From Acanthochlamys bracteata (Eukaryota; Streptophyta; Magnoliopsida; Pandanales; Velloziaceae): DNA of 64,000 nucleotides. The notes under the pieces are model-generated. The model ran no database searches, was not told the DNA's origin, and was given only the letters and a program-made list of their open reading frames with translations. Below, one piece after another: positions 36,531-48,669 of this stretch. The position numbers and the translations under genes were made by a program. The stretch covers positions 5,272,501 through 5,336,500 of the forward strand of contig CM034128.1 of NCBI GenBank assembly GCA_019914995.1. Reading direction: 5' to 3'. Numbering within the stretch: the first letter of the stretch is position 1; each line of letters starts with the position of its first letter.

Positions 36531-38420
36531 TTACTAGACCAAATTCTGGACCCGTTTGGATGATTTAAACAATAGACTTATTAAGATAAAGAGCTTAATT
36601 TTTAAATAAGAAACTTATTTTTATTTCTGAATATATTAAATTTTTTATCGCTGCTTCTAATCTGATAAACACTGCCGTCTTATTACGTCCTGATCGAGTC
36701 ACTGCCACTCGATCCCGTCCGCCGTCTACCTTCTATCGCCTCCTCAAGCGATCACGTCCACACACCGTTCGTTCGTGCGCCACCATTGCCGCCTCTGCTC
36801 GCGTCGCTATCTGCTGCCTCTACTAGAATCGCTTTTGTCTGTGCTCGTTTCGCAATTTGCCGCATCTACTAGCATCTCCATCGCCTCTATCAATTCATTC
36901 CTTCCTGGTATTCAATCTCTTCCCTCGCTTGAAACAGAATCTCACTCCTCCTCCGATCTTTATAAAATATATATATATATATATATCTCAGAGAGAAGTT
37001 CTTGATGATGTGTTCATCTGAGTATGTTTTAGAGAGCATTTTCGAGATTTTTATGGACCTCCATTGATATTTCTTTAAGTTCTGCTAATAATTGAACCAT
37101 TATTTCATAATGTCTTTGGTTATTTAGATGGATCTAGTTGTTGCCCTTTCTCATCAGCAGATAGGTGCTACAACTGAGACATAAACAGTATTCATGGCGC
37201 TCCAGATATTTGGAATGATCATAATGAGCGGATGATCAAATCCTTTTCTAGATCTCGAAGATATTCCCTCAGCTGCGTTCTTATGGATATGACTGCAACA
37301 CCCTTTTTTAATAATTCTGCCCACACACTCTTGAATAGATAGCGGACTAGCAGAGCACATAGCATATTCTTTATACTGGCCATTTTATTTTGTTATCTTC
37401 TTTTATTCCTCAAACATTCTTAATAGAATCCATTTTTATCTCTATTATGATATAATCTGTACTTTTAGATATACTTATTATTTTTTTGGTTTCTTTCTGT
37501 GACTCTGAGACTGTGAGAGGATGAAACTAACTAGTCACGTGTGTTATTTGATATTAATTTTAACATCATTTTCTTAATTTTTGTCATGCCATTTTATTGA
37601 TAACTCTTTTTGTTTCTCTATCTCACCTCATAATATTCAGTTTTATTTCATTTTCTACTATTTCTATTGATCATATTTTGTTACTTTTCTTTGTCGGTAC
37701 AGCCTCACTATGACCACTCAACTTCTGGTTCATTAGAATCTTTCACAATATTCACATATTTTTATTCCAACACCTACTACGCCATTTTTATCTCTACCGC
37801 TGTTTTCTCTGTAGTTGCAAAAAATTTAGCGATATTCTAATATTTTTTTACACCAGATTGTTCTGACCTTATAGATTTTACGACTGTAATAGTTTATTTA
37901 TTTATTTTGCATGTTTTTTACTGCTAATGGTACGGTACAATAATAGAGGAGTTTTTGCATTTCTATGGACAGGTTTTAGGATGTTTAGAAGTGTTTCTTT
38001 AACTACTTTTTCATTTCTTATTTTATTTAAAATTTATTTTTATACTATTCTAAAATATTTTTTTAAAATTTAAAAAAGTATAGATAAATTGTATGTTATA
38101 AAATTTTCAAAACAATTTTTTAAAAAAATTTTAAAAAGCTCGTCAGTTTTATTCGTTAGGGCTCAAATACAGATTTCAAAAGCTTGTCGTTTTCTTCATC
38201 TTTAGAAGTTATTTATGTACACTGCAGGCATCAGCGATATGGAAAACTCATTGAGATAGATCTATGCAAACACCATCTTTTATTGAAATAATATATATAT
38301 ATAGTTTTTATTAATTTATTGAATAAAAAAATAGTTTCATTTAAAAAAAATTCTAAGATAAATTTTATTTTAAGATAAACCCTAATTTAAGCATTTTTGA
38401 ACATCCTCTATATCATATGT
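36531..38420. mobile_element. probable transposon remnant
   Basis: A region with mixed composition and no intact gene. It has a GC-richer leader-like part (36,690-36,930), a TA microsatellite at 36,966-36,985, and at 37,130 a short reading MDLVVALSHQQIGATTET then stop. That reading resembles the start of some ALP1/Harbinger-like transposases, but it is broken and short. Flanks are AT-rich repeats. Identification is tentative. Confidence 0.25.
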
Positions 38421-39627
38421 AGGGTTTAATAGTGAACCTTGTCCAGCAAACTTTATGTCGTATACTACTACCAGGCTTTTCTGCTCCCTTGTAATTCAAT
38501 CATAAGGAAGCAATTGCTAGGATGCTGCGCATTATTGGCACATATTTCATAAAGACAGGTTGTTTTAATGATGCATCTTTATTTGTTTATGTCAGCCACA
38601 TGAGGGAAGCGTTCATGTAACACCGCCTGAAAAGTCATTCTCCATGATGAGAATTGAAACCAATAGGTACTTAAAGCAACAAATACAAAATGGAAAGCAA
38701 TAACAAATTAAATCCTGCAGCAGGGAAGCATTAAAGATGGGAGTGATGAAAGGAAGTGGCTAATGTAAGAGAGCATTAAGATATTTAGACGAATGAAGAG
38801 AATCAAAAATTCCCTTCATAATCAGGTCACATACGATTCAATCGTCATTCAATAATTAAGTCATGGAAGTACATGGAATTTAAAGAAGGTTGATGAGGCA
38901 ACTTTCTAAGAAAACGAATTCCTAGCACATATATGGAATCCAATGTAACATGCAGGTTTTGCAAAGCTGTATAGATTCATTTTCTTAAAACAAAGTTTAC
39001 CAGGATAGCACAACTAGATGCTGTTGTAGACATTAAAAATACAGTCACTGCAGAATGTACTGAAGTAGAATCGGCTCCTATCATCAGCATGATAGCAGAA
39101 TTAATCCTAATCTATGAATGTTCTGTAGAAAAACAAACTTTCTATTAAGCAATTGCTTTCCTAATCACATATCTACAAATTTCAAATTTAACTCCAGATA
39201 GATCTTTAGGACACCATTCTGAGGCTTTTATTTCACCACGTCTTATACGTAAGTTAAAAATTTCAAGCATGGAGGTTGTTCAAAAACACCTTGTACAGTA
39301 CTAAGTGCTAACATGATTTAGATATCGGAACCACGACATTCGAAATTCTTAACAACATAAAATAATCCAGCTCCAGATTGCATTCAGCACAAAGAAATTC
39401 TCACATCAATATTTGCATGTCTTTTTTACCTAAACAATGAATGCACCATATGTAGAAGCATCAGTCTGTAGAAAAATGACTCAAATTTATTCAATATCAT
39501 ATAACCATTACCAAAAACAGACTCAACCGTTTATCTTTCATCCTGCAACACAAAATTACTCCAAAAAAACAACAAAACTTCAGAGTAACAAGTTGATCGA
39601 TCATTTTACTTGTAAAATCTCAGCTGA
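38421..39627. other. intergenic, 3' side of S40 gene
   Basis: No coding region recognised. The part nearest 39,627 is probably the S40 3' UTR. Confidence 0.45.
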
Positions 39628-40233
39628 TCAAAGGTCAAGGAATCCGGTCTGCCTCCAAACACCGTTGCGCACCCGACGCAAGTCTCTTCCCTTCAGAGTC
39701 CGTCCAACTCCTTCGAGTACCGAAAATGTCGACCTCAATGATCTCGCCGCTACAATCTCATGAGGAGGAAGCATGACTCCATCCTCTCCACCATCCTCCA
39801 CCTCCAATGCCTCCGGCCTCGACGCTCTTCTAGTCGCTGGGACCCTCACCGGCGCCGTTGATCTATACATCATCTTTCCCGCCGGCACCGATCTCGATGC
39901 TAAACCTGATTCTGACCTCACTGATCTCGGGATCGAAGAGGAAGTTGGAGAAACAGGTTGTTGCTTCCGCTGAAGAACTGGTGCTACAATTTTCTCTCCT
40001 CGGCCGTTTTGTTGGAGCACGGCGAGGATCCCAGGAGGCGAACGAGAAAATCCACCGGGTTGGGTTTTGTTCTGAACCGAGTTCTTGTTTGGATCATGAT
40101 TCCGCTCCGGTGACGACGAAGTCCATAGGATTTCATGCTCTTGGAGTTCGACGGAGTCAGGCGGTGATCCGGCGGAGACAACGCCGAGGAATCTGACCGG
40201 TGCCATACGCCGGCGAGGACGTAATGTTTCCAT
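39628..40233 (-). CDS. senescence regulator S40 family protein (DUF584)
   Basis: Intronless, 201 residues from METLRPRRRMAPVRFLG to TGFLDL. The family pattern is present: an acidic/aromatic N-terminal motif (ELQEHEILW), a low-complexity Ser/Pro middle, PPHEIVAARSLRSTFSVLEG, and the strongly conserved end GRTLKGRDLRRVRNGVWRQT. S40 proteins are small nuclear proteins linked to senescence, stress and hormone response; the biochemical role is unknown. A TATA box lies about 130 nt upstream. Overlapping frames on the other strand are shadows. Confidence 0.93.
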   Translation of the reverse strand: METLRPRRRMAPVRFLGVVSAGSPPDSVELQEHEILWTSSSPERNHDPNKNSVQNKTQPGGFSRSPPGILAVLQQNGRGEKIVAPVLQRKQQPVSPTSSSIPRSVRSESGLASRSVPAGKMMYRSTAPVRVPATRRASRPEALEVEDGGEDGVMLPPHEIVAARSLRSTFSVLEGVGRTLKGRDLRRVRNGVWRQTGFLDL

Positions 40234-40360
40234 TGCTGATTACAGGCGGAATTGCGGCGGAGAAATAGAGCTTGCAATGGAAGGAATGAATTGAAGAAGA
40301 AAGACGGAAAAAAATTATCGAAGAAGAAGATGAGTGGACTCTCGTGGAGTCCACCTGAAA

Positions 40361-40370
40361 TTTATATATA
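40361..40370 (-). promoter_or_regulatory. TATA box of the S40 gene
   Basis: Minus-strand TATATATAAA about 130 nt upstream of the start codon, well placed for a core promoter. Confidence 0.65.
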
Positions 40371-40714
40371 GAGAGAGAAGGATAGAATGGTCATACTAGA
40401 ACTAAATTTCTGAATTTCAAAAGATCGAATCCCGATCAACAAGTATTGTAATTTTGTCCAAAAAAATATTCTTATGCAATAATAAGAGCCTCTTGTAATG
40501 AAATTGAAACTTTTTTTTCTCGATACAGCATGAAATGAAACTTTTTTTATTCCTAATTCGCTATAAGTAAAGTTAGACGGAATAATAATGGCGAAAGAGA
40601 GCTAAATTTGTGTCTATAACAGAGAGAAGTAGTGGATCTATTTTGTGAATTTTGATTTTGAACATCACTGTGAAGATTGACCGCTTACCAGGCGGTATAG
40701 GAAGATGAGTGGTC

Positions 40715-40900
40715 CGTTTAAAATTACTTATAAAAATAAATTTTTTATTTAAAAAAATATATATATATTTATAATAAAAAAACTTTTATTATATAAATTT
40801 TTTTATATTATTTTAATTTTTAAATAAATTTTTAAATATTTATAAAATATATATTAAAATATATAAAATAAAAAAAAATTGAAAAATTATTTTTAATATG
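40715..40900 (+). repeat. AT-rich repeat family I copy
   Basis: Shares the AAATTTTTAAATATTTATAAA core and poly-A/T arms with the copies listed at 23,980 and 48,230. Confidence 0.4.
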
Positions 40901-40959
40901 CACTACCAACGCAATCGAGATCTGCCTTGGTTTTATTAACGGCATCTTTACCGACACTT

Positions 40960-41165
40960 TAAATTTATTTTTAATATACAATATATATAAAAATTAAAAT
41001 AAAATTTTTTTATTAATAAATTTTTTTAAAAAATTTAATTTTAAAACTTACTATAAATATTAAATTAATATATATTTTTATTTTTATTAATATTTTTAAT
41101 TTTTAATTTAATTTTTAAATTAATTTTAAAAAAATTCACTTTATTCTTAAGATAAACACGCCCTA
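40960..41165 (+). repeat. AT-rich repeat family II copy
   Basis: Ends in TAAGATAAACACGCCC. Its reverse complement resembles 47,265-47,475, which ends TTGATAAACACACC. Confidence 0.45.
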
Positions 41166-41239
41166 ATTTTACCTCCGATTGCAAGGCAGAGATAAATAGC
41201 ATTGCGGGACTCGACGTGGCGTGGAACATTAATTGCTTT

Positions 41240-41455
41240 AGGAGCGTTCGAAAAAGTTTTTAAAATAAAAATTATTTTTATTTATTTAAAAATTGATTTT
41301 ATTTTTTATTTAAAAATTTATAAATAAGTAATAAAAAATTTATTATATGAATATTTTACAGATATATTTTTTAAAATAAATTCTCTTAAAACTTATTAGA
41401 AATATATTAAAAAATATAAAATAAAAAATTATTTTTAAAAAACATTAACTAACGC
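41240..41455 (+). repeat. AT-rich repeat family I copy
   Basis: Begins AGGAGCGTTCGAAAAAG and ends near AACTAACGCTTTTAGG, consistent with short GCGTT inverted ends. Confidence 0.45.
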
Positions 41456-43978
41456 TTTTAGGCTGGGAGCCGCACTGTGCTGAGAAGTGGTGGGCCTCCG
41501 GCCATTGTTGTATTTTTTAAATGAAGTGATTTTGTTTTTTTGTTTTAAATGAATAAATTAGGTATTGTGAAATTGAACACATCTTTTCACCGTAGTTGCT
41601 ATTTATCGAAACAATTAAGTACCTTCTAAAATTGCTAATAAAAAAATATTTTTAGTGAAAAAAATTTTTGATAAAATTTTTAGAAAATATATTTGGCATT
41701 TTAGTTTAAGAGTCAATAGAATTATATAATTATTTATATATAATGTTCAATGTTTTTTATATTTTTTCAAAAATTAAAATTCTAAAGTTGAAATTTTTTT
41801 AATGAAAAAAAAAAGAAGAAATAAGAAGATATAAAAATTGCCAAATAGCCCCTTAGCAGTATTGAACAATCAAACTTAACATAGATTGTTTGTAATAGTA
41901 TGTGAATAATATGACTTGTGTTAAATGAAATTCTTAGGAAAACCGGCGTAATGACCAGGAAGAGCATAACAACTAAAAATTGTTTTTAATTTTCAGTGTA
42001 GCAAATAAGATTTTAGATGATTGTGATTTGTCGGTTTATCACAATCTAAATAAAGTGATAGATCCTTACTAAAATAGGATAAGCACACTTGCTTAGAATC
42101 AAAATTATTTCAATCTTAAACAGGACAACAGATAACAGCACTTTGGGGGTGTTATAAAACTGAATTTAATTTTTGTGTTCTTTTATAAAAAGATTAGCTA
42201 AAGTGATTTTTTATATTAACTTGTTCATTTGAAAGTAAATTGGAATTGATGTTTTGGTTAAAAGGAATAAGTTCTAAGGGTAAGAAGAATAATACATCGG
42301 AAGAGCATTGGGCGGGTTGTGCTCCAAATGTGCACACTATGGCACTTCCTTTAAATTTTTTTGGGAAACCTTTAATAGCGAACCCCTTGAAGCAAGTACT
42401 TTAATATGAGAATATCCACAAATTTCAAGCATTAGACAATTAAATATAAGAACATAGTGTACTCATTCAACAGACATGCTGAATGTTGATTCAGAGCAAT
42501 CTGGTAATCAATCTAAACAAGGGTTTCTCAACAGATAACAGTTTCAAAATCTATCCAGCTAGGAAAGCAGCTAATAAACGTATTCTGATTGATTACAGCA
42601 TCATCCATCGCACTGTTTCCTTGCAGGTTTAAAGAATCGAAATTGCGATAGCATACAATTTTCCCGCACATAGTTTGACAGAAAACCTAAGCTGAAAGCT
42701 CCATTAAGATGAGAAAGCCACGTTATACAAGAGTAGAACAGTTGTTATCATTATCAATCCATTTGGTGATCTATTGGATGACATGGTTTTTCTCGTAACA
42801 ATCACAAATCAAATGCCCACCTATAACCGGGAACTGTTCCTTTTTGTTTGGTTCCTGCTTGATGTCAACCTGTTGCACTTGTGGTACCAGCGGATAAGAA
42901 AAGTCATGTGGCAGAATCATGTAGCTAACCAAGCTTCAATCTGATCTGTACCCAATGAATTTGTGAAAAAAATGTTGAATGTGACATCTGAATTATCCCC
43001 ATAAGCAATGGTAAGAGTGGATCAGATGATGATGAAAGTCAAGAAGAGCATAGAGCAGCAAATGCTGTAATTTTGTTCTAATTTGGACATTGTATGAGAT
43101 TCCATTTGAATTTTGAGACTTATGGAATGGTCTATTTTCTGTTTAACAGAGATCAAATTTGTGTCAGAATTATGGTCCAATAATCAAAAGCAGAAACAGA
43201 AAGTTACTACAACATATACTAGAACACACCGACACTGTAGAAAATATCTGTATAAGGATCATTAACATAGTATCTGAGTACATCTATACGGCACACAGAC
43301 CAATTCACAAATTTACCTCTTCCTGTTAAGAGTTACTTCAGCTATCTTTTTTACCTTGCTGTTCTAGCTGTATTATTAAGACTTGCAACTCACTGGAAAA
43401 TACCTTCTGAATACAGTTGCAAGTATCATAAGAGTCACAATGTTCTGATCAAAGCAATCAATATTCTAAGAAAGACATGCTAAGCACAAAGCTTCATGAG
43501 AGTTGATGAAGAAGATCATGTGGAACTTGATCAATTGGTTGTACTTTCTTGTTTACACTGGTAATGAATTCAGGATACTGACAGACAGTCCAGAAATACC
43601 AAATGCAAAAGGTCTTCAAAATGACTACTAAAGCATGATAGATCTATTTGTCACACAAAGATAGTAAAGCATATGCAATAAGAAGTTTATGCCTTACCAT
43701 CAAGTGACTGCACAACCGAAATCAACATGCCCTTGTCATAGAATACTTTCCAAGCTGAGCATCTGTAAATCAATGACCAACATCTGCTACAAGTAATTCC
43801 GAAAAGAATATTCAAAATATTTCATCAGCAAAAAGGCAGTGTAGCAACTACTGAAAGACTATCAAATTCCAAGCACGATGAAATCAATCTCCTATGCACA
43901 TAAATCATCCAGTTCAACCTCAGGCAAAGGCTTCCGAATCCGCCAACTCCTCAAGATCAGTTCTGAGTTATTCATCAA
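41456..43978. other. intergenic, no recognisable gene
   Basis: AT-rich to 42,300, then more balanced composition to 43,978, perhaps the former 3' region of the adjacent PORR gene. No open frame of note. Confidence 0.45.
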
Positions 43979-44900
43979 TTAAACATACTGCTCTCCAACT
44001 TTGAGCACTGGGTACTTCTGAATCTCAGTGGCCTTGTCATTAAATAAACTTCTTTCAGCACTGACAGTGCAGGTTCTTGCTTAAGCAATAAGTAGAACAC
44101 ATGGGGTGTCTCTCGAATATCTTGTGGAACTTCTGTGGCAGGCCAAGTGCTTTTGGAGGCAAAGAGCCGTCTCCTCTCAGCAGAATTATCAACAAACAAG
44201 CTGAGAAGTTCATGAAGAACACTTTCCACTCTCTTCCTTGAGACATCACTGTTTTGAATCCGCTTGAAAAATCCTGGTATGGTGATATATACGGGAGATT
44301 CACTTCTACCAACCAGTCTTCAATCTTTTTTTTCAATCGGACTCCTCTGGATGGGGAAAGTGGAAAGGGAACTGAACTTGGCAATTGTGTCGAACATCCG
44401 ATCACCAAAACAGTTTGTTGGAATTCCTCTTAAGAACCGAAAGCAAATATTGTTCTGGCATGAAGGCCTTCACCAGCTTCTCCCCATCACCCAATTCAAC
44501 AACTTTAAACAACCCATTGGAACAATTCTCATCTGGGTCCTTCAATAAATCTTCCGGTAAGGCAAGAAACCACAACATTCCTTGAACTATTTTGAAAGGA
44601 AGCATTTTTTCCTTGGACATCAGCACAACCTTCTCAATCTCTCCAAAATTTCAACTTTGTTATCTTACAAAACAGATTGTGAAGGATGAGTGCTTCACTG
44701 GTGAGTCTGAACCAAGGAAACTATAAAGAGGGCCAGCGAATTCTTCAAACAAGTAGGAAATGGACGCTGAATGAAGCAACCAGCACGAGATCTCAAACTC
44801 TCAATCTCTCTTCGATAAGCGGAGATTGGTAAAGATGCTTCCCTTGAGCTGCAACGATGTTTGTCAGCACAAGGAGCAGGCAAAGGTCACGGGATTGGTA
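43979..44900 (-). pseudogene. PORR-domain (RPD1/WTF9-like) pseudogene
   Basis: Minus-strand fragments of a plant organelle RNA recognition domain protein appear in the right order but in shifting frames: FIQRPFPT, SKEKMLPFKIVQ, LALPEDLLKDPDENC, VVELGDGEKLV, DWLVEVNLPYISPYQDFSSG, VLHELLSLFVDNSAERRRL, KALGLPQKFHKIFERHP, HVFYLLLKQEPALSVLKEVY and EIQKYPVLKVGEQYV before a TAA. At least four frameshifts and an in-frame stop after SNKLFW interrupt it. Intact PORR proteins promote splicing of organellar group II introns. The decay makes a functional protein very unlikely. It lies directly downstream, on the same strand, of a duplicated uS11 5' end. Confidence 0.82.
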
Positions 44901-45129
44901 ATAGTATCGACAGAGTCGAACATGTAATCTTCCTTCCATTTCATCTAACATCTGCATAGCTTATGACAAAGAAAATCGAGACATTATACGGCTTATGTAG
45001 AGAAAATGAAGCTGGCGAAGAAAGAAAAGTTCTTGGGTTCTCTTGAATTGCATGGTAGGTGTTCGATACAATTCCCCAAAAGACAGGAGCGGGAAGTAGA
45101 ATTCAAAACCTAAACAGAGCTGAAGAAGA

Positions 45130-45475
45130 ACAAATGCGTTCGACAAAATGCGGATTAATCTCTCCTACCATCGACCAACGCTGCAGAAGAATCCAAAATA
45201 ATGAAGCTTGAAATCGGTGCAAACAGTTTAGATACGCAGCAATAACCTAAAATCATCAACATATGGATTATATACAGAAAATAGCGCCAAAATAAGCGAT
45301 GGACCGACACAATAAAGAAAGGAAAAAAATACTTGATATCTGTAGAGGATCACGAATCGAGAGATAATAGATTATACGAATGTTTGATGCTTACCATTGT
45401 CGCAAGGAGTGATAATGAGAAAGAGAGATCGGTGAGGAACGAAAAAGTATGAGAACTGAGGGAGTGAGCGACGTC
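45130..45475 (-). pseudogene. inverted partial duplicate of the uS11 gene 5' end
   Basis: The reverse complement closely matches 48,698-49,080: the leader (GCTCACTC.CTCAGTTCTCA, TTCGTTCCTCACCGATCTCT), the ATG exon ending GCGACAATG|gtaagc (ATG at 45,395-45,397), and much of intron 1 (CATCAAACATTCGTATAATC, TATTTTGGCGC, AAACTGTTTGCACC). Exons 2-6 are absent. It is thus a promoter/exon-1 copy in the opposite orientation, placed upstream of the PORR pseudogene. Confidence 0.88.
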
Positions 45476-45559
45476 GACGATAAGACAGCGGTCTTCATTG
45501 TGGTCACTAAAGTTCTAATCCTGTACTGCAGCAGCATTGCATACTTCACTTTTGGCGCA

Positions 45560-45765
45560 GCGTTTTTTGTTTATTAACTTTTTTTTTATTTTATATTTTT
45601 AATATATATTTTATAAATATATAAAAAATTTACTTAAAAATTTAAAATATATAAAAAAATTTACGAAGTGAGATTTTTTTATTACATATTTTTATTATTT
45701 TTTTGAAAATAAAAAAATATTCTTTATTTCAGAAAAGTTTTATTTCATAAATTCTACCAAAGGCA
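45560..45765 (+). repeat. AT-rich repeat family I copy
   Basis: Matches the 23,980 copy in TTATTACATATTTTTATTATT and the TTTCAGAAAAGTTTTATTTCA-like end. Confidence 0.5.
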
Positions 45766-45930
45766 ATGTTGTTAGACCCGATCCGAGTGTTAACCCGAAA
45801 AAGCTGCCGGATCACCGGGTCACCGGTTTATCCGGCGGGTCACCGAGTTGACCCGCTAGGTTAATCTCGTCGGCTCCGGCCACTTTGACCGGAATTTGAA
45901 TCATCTCTTCGTTTGAGTTTTCAGTAAGAA
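45766..45930. repeat. GGGTC-rich repeat fragment
   Basis: ATGTTGTTAGACCCGATCCG followed by repeated CCGGGTCA/ACCCG units resembles the ends of GGGTC-rich MITEs elsewhere in the window. Only one end is visible. Confidence 0.3.
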
Positions 45931-46104
45931 ATATTACCACGAACTCTGCTGATGAGTTGTTCCTCAATGGCCAGATCCGGCCGATGGAGCTTTACCTCTT
46001 CTTCAACACCCTCAGAAAATTTCTAGATCTTGATAACGAAGACGAAGATGATGAAGATCAACAAATCCAACATAACAATCATCATCGGAGAAGAAGAAGA
46101 GTGA

Positions 46105-46783
46105 ATGGGGAAGCCGAAGCAACAGGTGATCTCTCGTTTCTTCACGCCCAGACCTTCCACGTTATTCCCAGAGTCATCCTCTCAATCACCCCTCAAGCCA
46201 ACTCCAAAGATGATTTCCACCACAACTGTCTCCTTCTCCCCAAACAAACGCCCCAAACCTTCTCCGTCATCCCCGGACTCATCCCTCAAATCATCCACTA
46301 AACCATCTTTCAAGCCATCCTCCAAGATGATTTCCTCCACCGCCACCATCTCCTCCCCTAACAAACGCCCCAAACGAAACCCATCACTTCAACAACAATC
46401 ATCGCCTTCTCTTCAACGCTTTCCTTTCGGTCGCTAGAACCTTGTTCTTCATCTTCTACTACGTAACCTTCGAGAATATTCTCGAACCCACCCAAGTACA
46501 CTCCACCGAGCTCCAAATCCTCGATCTCAAGTCAAGCACCCGACGTGTTGTTAATGGTGGAAGTCGGTTACAAGTACAGGTTCTTGGCCACCGATGTAGA
46601 AATTGCGGATGTGTTCTTGGCATATTCGCCACGTGTTCCGACTTTCCGGCTTGCCATTGCGTATGTGCGCCGGCGGGTGGTCACGGGGTACAAGGTTGGC
46701 GTAGTAAAGCAGACCGAAACTGCATCTATTAAGGCTCATGGTTTGAATCGACTTGGTCCATTTACCAGTCCAGTGCGCCATTG
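46105..46783 (+). pseudogene. MSH3 mismatch-repair gene 5' fragment
   Basis: Begins MGKPKQQVISRFFTPRPS, the MSH3 N-terminus with the PCNA-binding pattern Q..ISRFF. A Ser/Pro/Lys-rich segment with two SPNKRPK repeats leads to a stop at 46,437. In a shifted frame it resumes NPPKYTPPSSKS, DVLLMVEVGYKYRFL, VPTFRLAIAYVRRRV and GYKVGVVKQTETASIKAHG, the MutS domain I of MSH3, stopping after FTSPVRH. A short piece between DVFLAY and VPTFRL is missing. The rest of MSH3, including the ATPase, is absent, so this is a non-functional fragment. Confidence 0.87.
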
Positions 46784-47264
46784 ATGGCTAGCTAGGTAAA
46801 GCTTTCTTTCGGGCATCATCGGAGTTCTTGGCGAAATTAATTAGCTCGATAAGATTGTTATTGAGCTTAGTTGCGTCGGCGGGTGAAACTTCGGACTGGA
46901 CTGGTTCTTCTTGTGTTGCCAGTTTGTTTGGCCGACGACATTATCTACGCTGGCGTAGCTAAGCATTTTCATTATCTAATATACTGCATCAAGCTTGCTG
47001 CAGTAGAGAAGAAAAATTCTTCCGCAGATGAATTTATCCGGCTTCATTCTACTCACCGACGACTACGTGTGCTTCTCCATTTACACCGGCTCTACCAGAA
47101 ACCCGAATAATAAGTGACTCGACCGGGGGCGGTGGCGGGATCGCGGCGTTTCGATCGGACGGTACCGGTCGTCGGTCAGATCGACTACACTGACCAAAGG
47201 TCCCTTTTACAAGACAAAATGATGTCATCGATGCTTCCTGTTTACTTTGTATATAAAATAGATA
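46784..47264. other. unidentified coding-like remnant after MSH3
   Basis: GC-richer than its surroundings, with short open frames on both strands, for example readings around SSEFLAKLISSIRLLLSL and VCLADDIIYAGVAK on +. It may be more decayed MSH3 or another captured fragment. I cannot assign it. Confidence 0.3.
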
Positions 47265-47475
47265 AACTAAATTTTTAAAAATCAATTTAAAAAATAAAAA
47301 AAATATTTAATAAAAAATAAAATTATATATTAATTTGATTTTTATAGTAAGTTTTAAAAATAAATTTTCTAAAAAAGTTTATTAATAAAAAAAATTTATT
47401 TTAATTTTTATATATATTTTATATTGAAAGTGAGTTAAAAAAAAATGAATTTGGAGTGTTGATAAACACACCTTA
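47265..47475 (-). repeat. AT-rich repeat family II copy, inverted
   Basis: Ends GAGTGTTGATAAACACACC. It resembles the reverse complement of 40,960-41,165, including the AAGTTTTAAAAATAAATTTT core. Confidence 0.45.
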
Positions 47476-47715
47476 GTGTTTCAAATTTCTATAATTTAAT
47501 TTCATATAAATATAACAAAAAAATTTAAATAATTATAAGTGAAGATTAATATATTCTAATTATTTTTAAAAATAAATTAAAAATAAAAAAAAAAAAAACT
47601 ATATTAAAAAGTGTGTAAATAAAAAAAATTAAAACTTGAGTTTTATATGTAAGATTAGAGTTTTTAATCTTATACATGAAAATATATGAAGACTTTAATA
47701 TTTTAATTTTGACCA
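47475..47715 (+). repeat. AT-rich repeat family III copy
   Basis: Carries CTATATTAAAAAGTGTGTAA and AAACTTGAGTTTTATATGTA. Related copies are at 53,605 and, inverted, at 63,785. Confidence 0.45.
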
Positions 47716-47814
47716 AGAAAATTAAAAGTCTGAAATACGTCCAAATAAAAAAGAACTCTTCTTATAAAAGTTTTATAATATTATTTATTTTAAAAAAATT
47801 TTATTATAAGCATT

Positions 47815-47990
47815 TAGAAGAGCTTGTTTATTAATTCACTAAATTTATCTTTTTAAACTTACTTTAATACAAAAATTAAAAACTTTTTAATAAATATTTC
47901 TATAAAAAATTTATTTTTCTAAATTTTAATTTAATTTATTTTTAATATTAAAAAAATATAAGAAATTATTTTAGTTTAAAAACACGTACT
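47815..47990. repeat. AT-rich low-complexity, family II-like
   Basis: AAACTTACTTTAATACAAAAATT and following AT arms resemble family II. Assignment is weak. Confidence 0.3.
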
Positions 47991-48082
47991 ACACGTCTTA
48001 TTGATCCGGTGATCATATTCATAAAACGCATTCCCTGTATTTGATAACTAAGTCAGCTTATGATAAATATTCCTATGCAACT

Positions 48083-48162
<80 letters not shown>
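48083..48162 (+). tRNA. tRNA-Leu (anticodon UAG)
   Basis: 80 nt, no intron, no encoded CCA. The acceptor stem GACAGTT pairs with AGCTGTC. The A-box is TGGCCGAGTGG. The anticodon stem CCAGA/TCTGG holds loop TTTAGGC, giving anticodon TAG, which reads CUA leucine codons. A long variable arm (TCCGAAAGGGC) is typical of class II tRNAs, and the B-box is GGTTCAAATCC. A CAA motif just upstream (at 48,078-48,080) and TTTT at about 48,177 fit plant pol III initiation and termination. Confidence 0.96.
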
Positions 48163-48163
<1 letters not shown>

Positions 48164-48229
48164 TTTATGTCATTCCTTTTGGAACTTTTGGATCAGTGTT
48201 TCAATTTCGTTGCATCAGTTTATTTAGAG

Positions 48230-48490
48230 CGCGTTTAGTTCAACTTCTTAAAAATAAATTTTTTATTTTTATATTTTATTTATATATATTTAATAAATAT
48301 TTAAAATTTTTATTTAAAATTTAAAAATATCAAAAAATTTTATTATATAAAATTCTTTATTGCATATTTTTATTATTTTTTTAAAATAAAAACTGGATTT
48401 TATTTTTTAAAAAATAAAAATATTTTTATTTTAAAAAATATATTTTAAAAATACTTCAAATATTTTTTTAATAATACAAGCTTTGTTTCT
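48230..48490 (+). repeat. AT-rich repeat family I copy
   Basis: Begins GAGCGCGTTTAGTTCAAC and runs into the shared TTATTGCATATTTTTATTAT core, ending near AAATACTTCAAATATT. Confidence 0.5.
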
Positions 48491-48669
48491 ATTTATTTCA
48501 TAACTGAATTAAATTTTTTAATATCTAATTTATTTGGTTTAAAATTTTCATTTTTGATTCAACATTTACTCCGTTGGATTATTTGCAAAATAGACACCAA
48601 ATACTGAAAAGGGTAATTTAGTCATTATAAATCACAACACCCACAGTATAAACACCCGTGCTGCGGTTG

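Noticed and set aside
39773..40196. Open frames on + within the S40 region
   Set aside because: The minus strand encodes the complete S40 protein with its conserved C-terminus.
45957..46301. 114-codon frame starting upstream of the MSH3 ATG
   Set aside because: The MSH3 reading MGKPKQQVISRFF in another frame explains the sequence; the acidic/His-rich upstream part is the probable leader.
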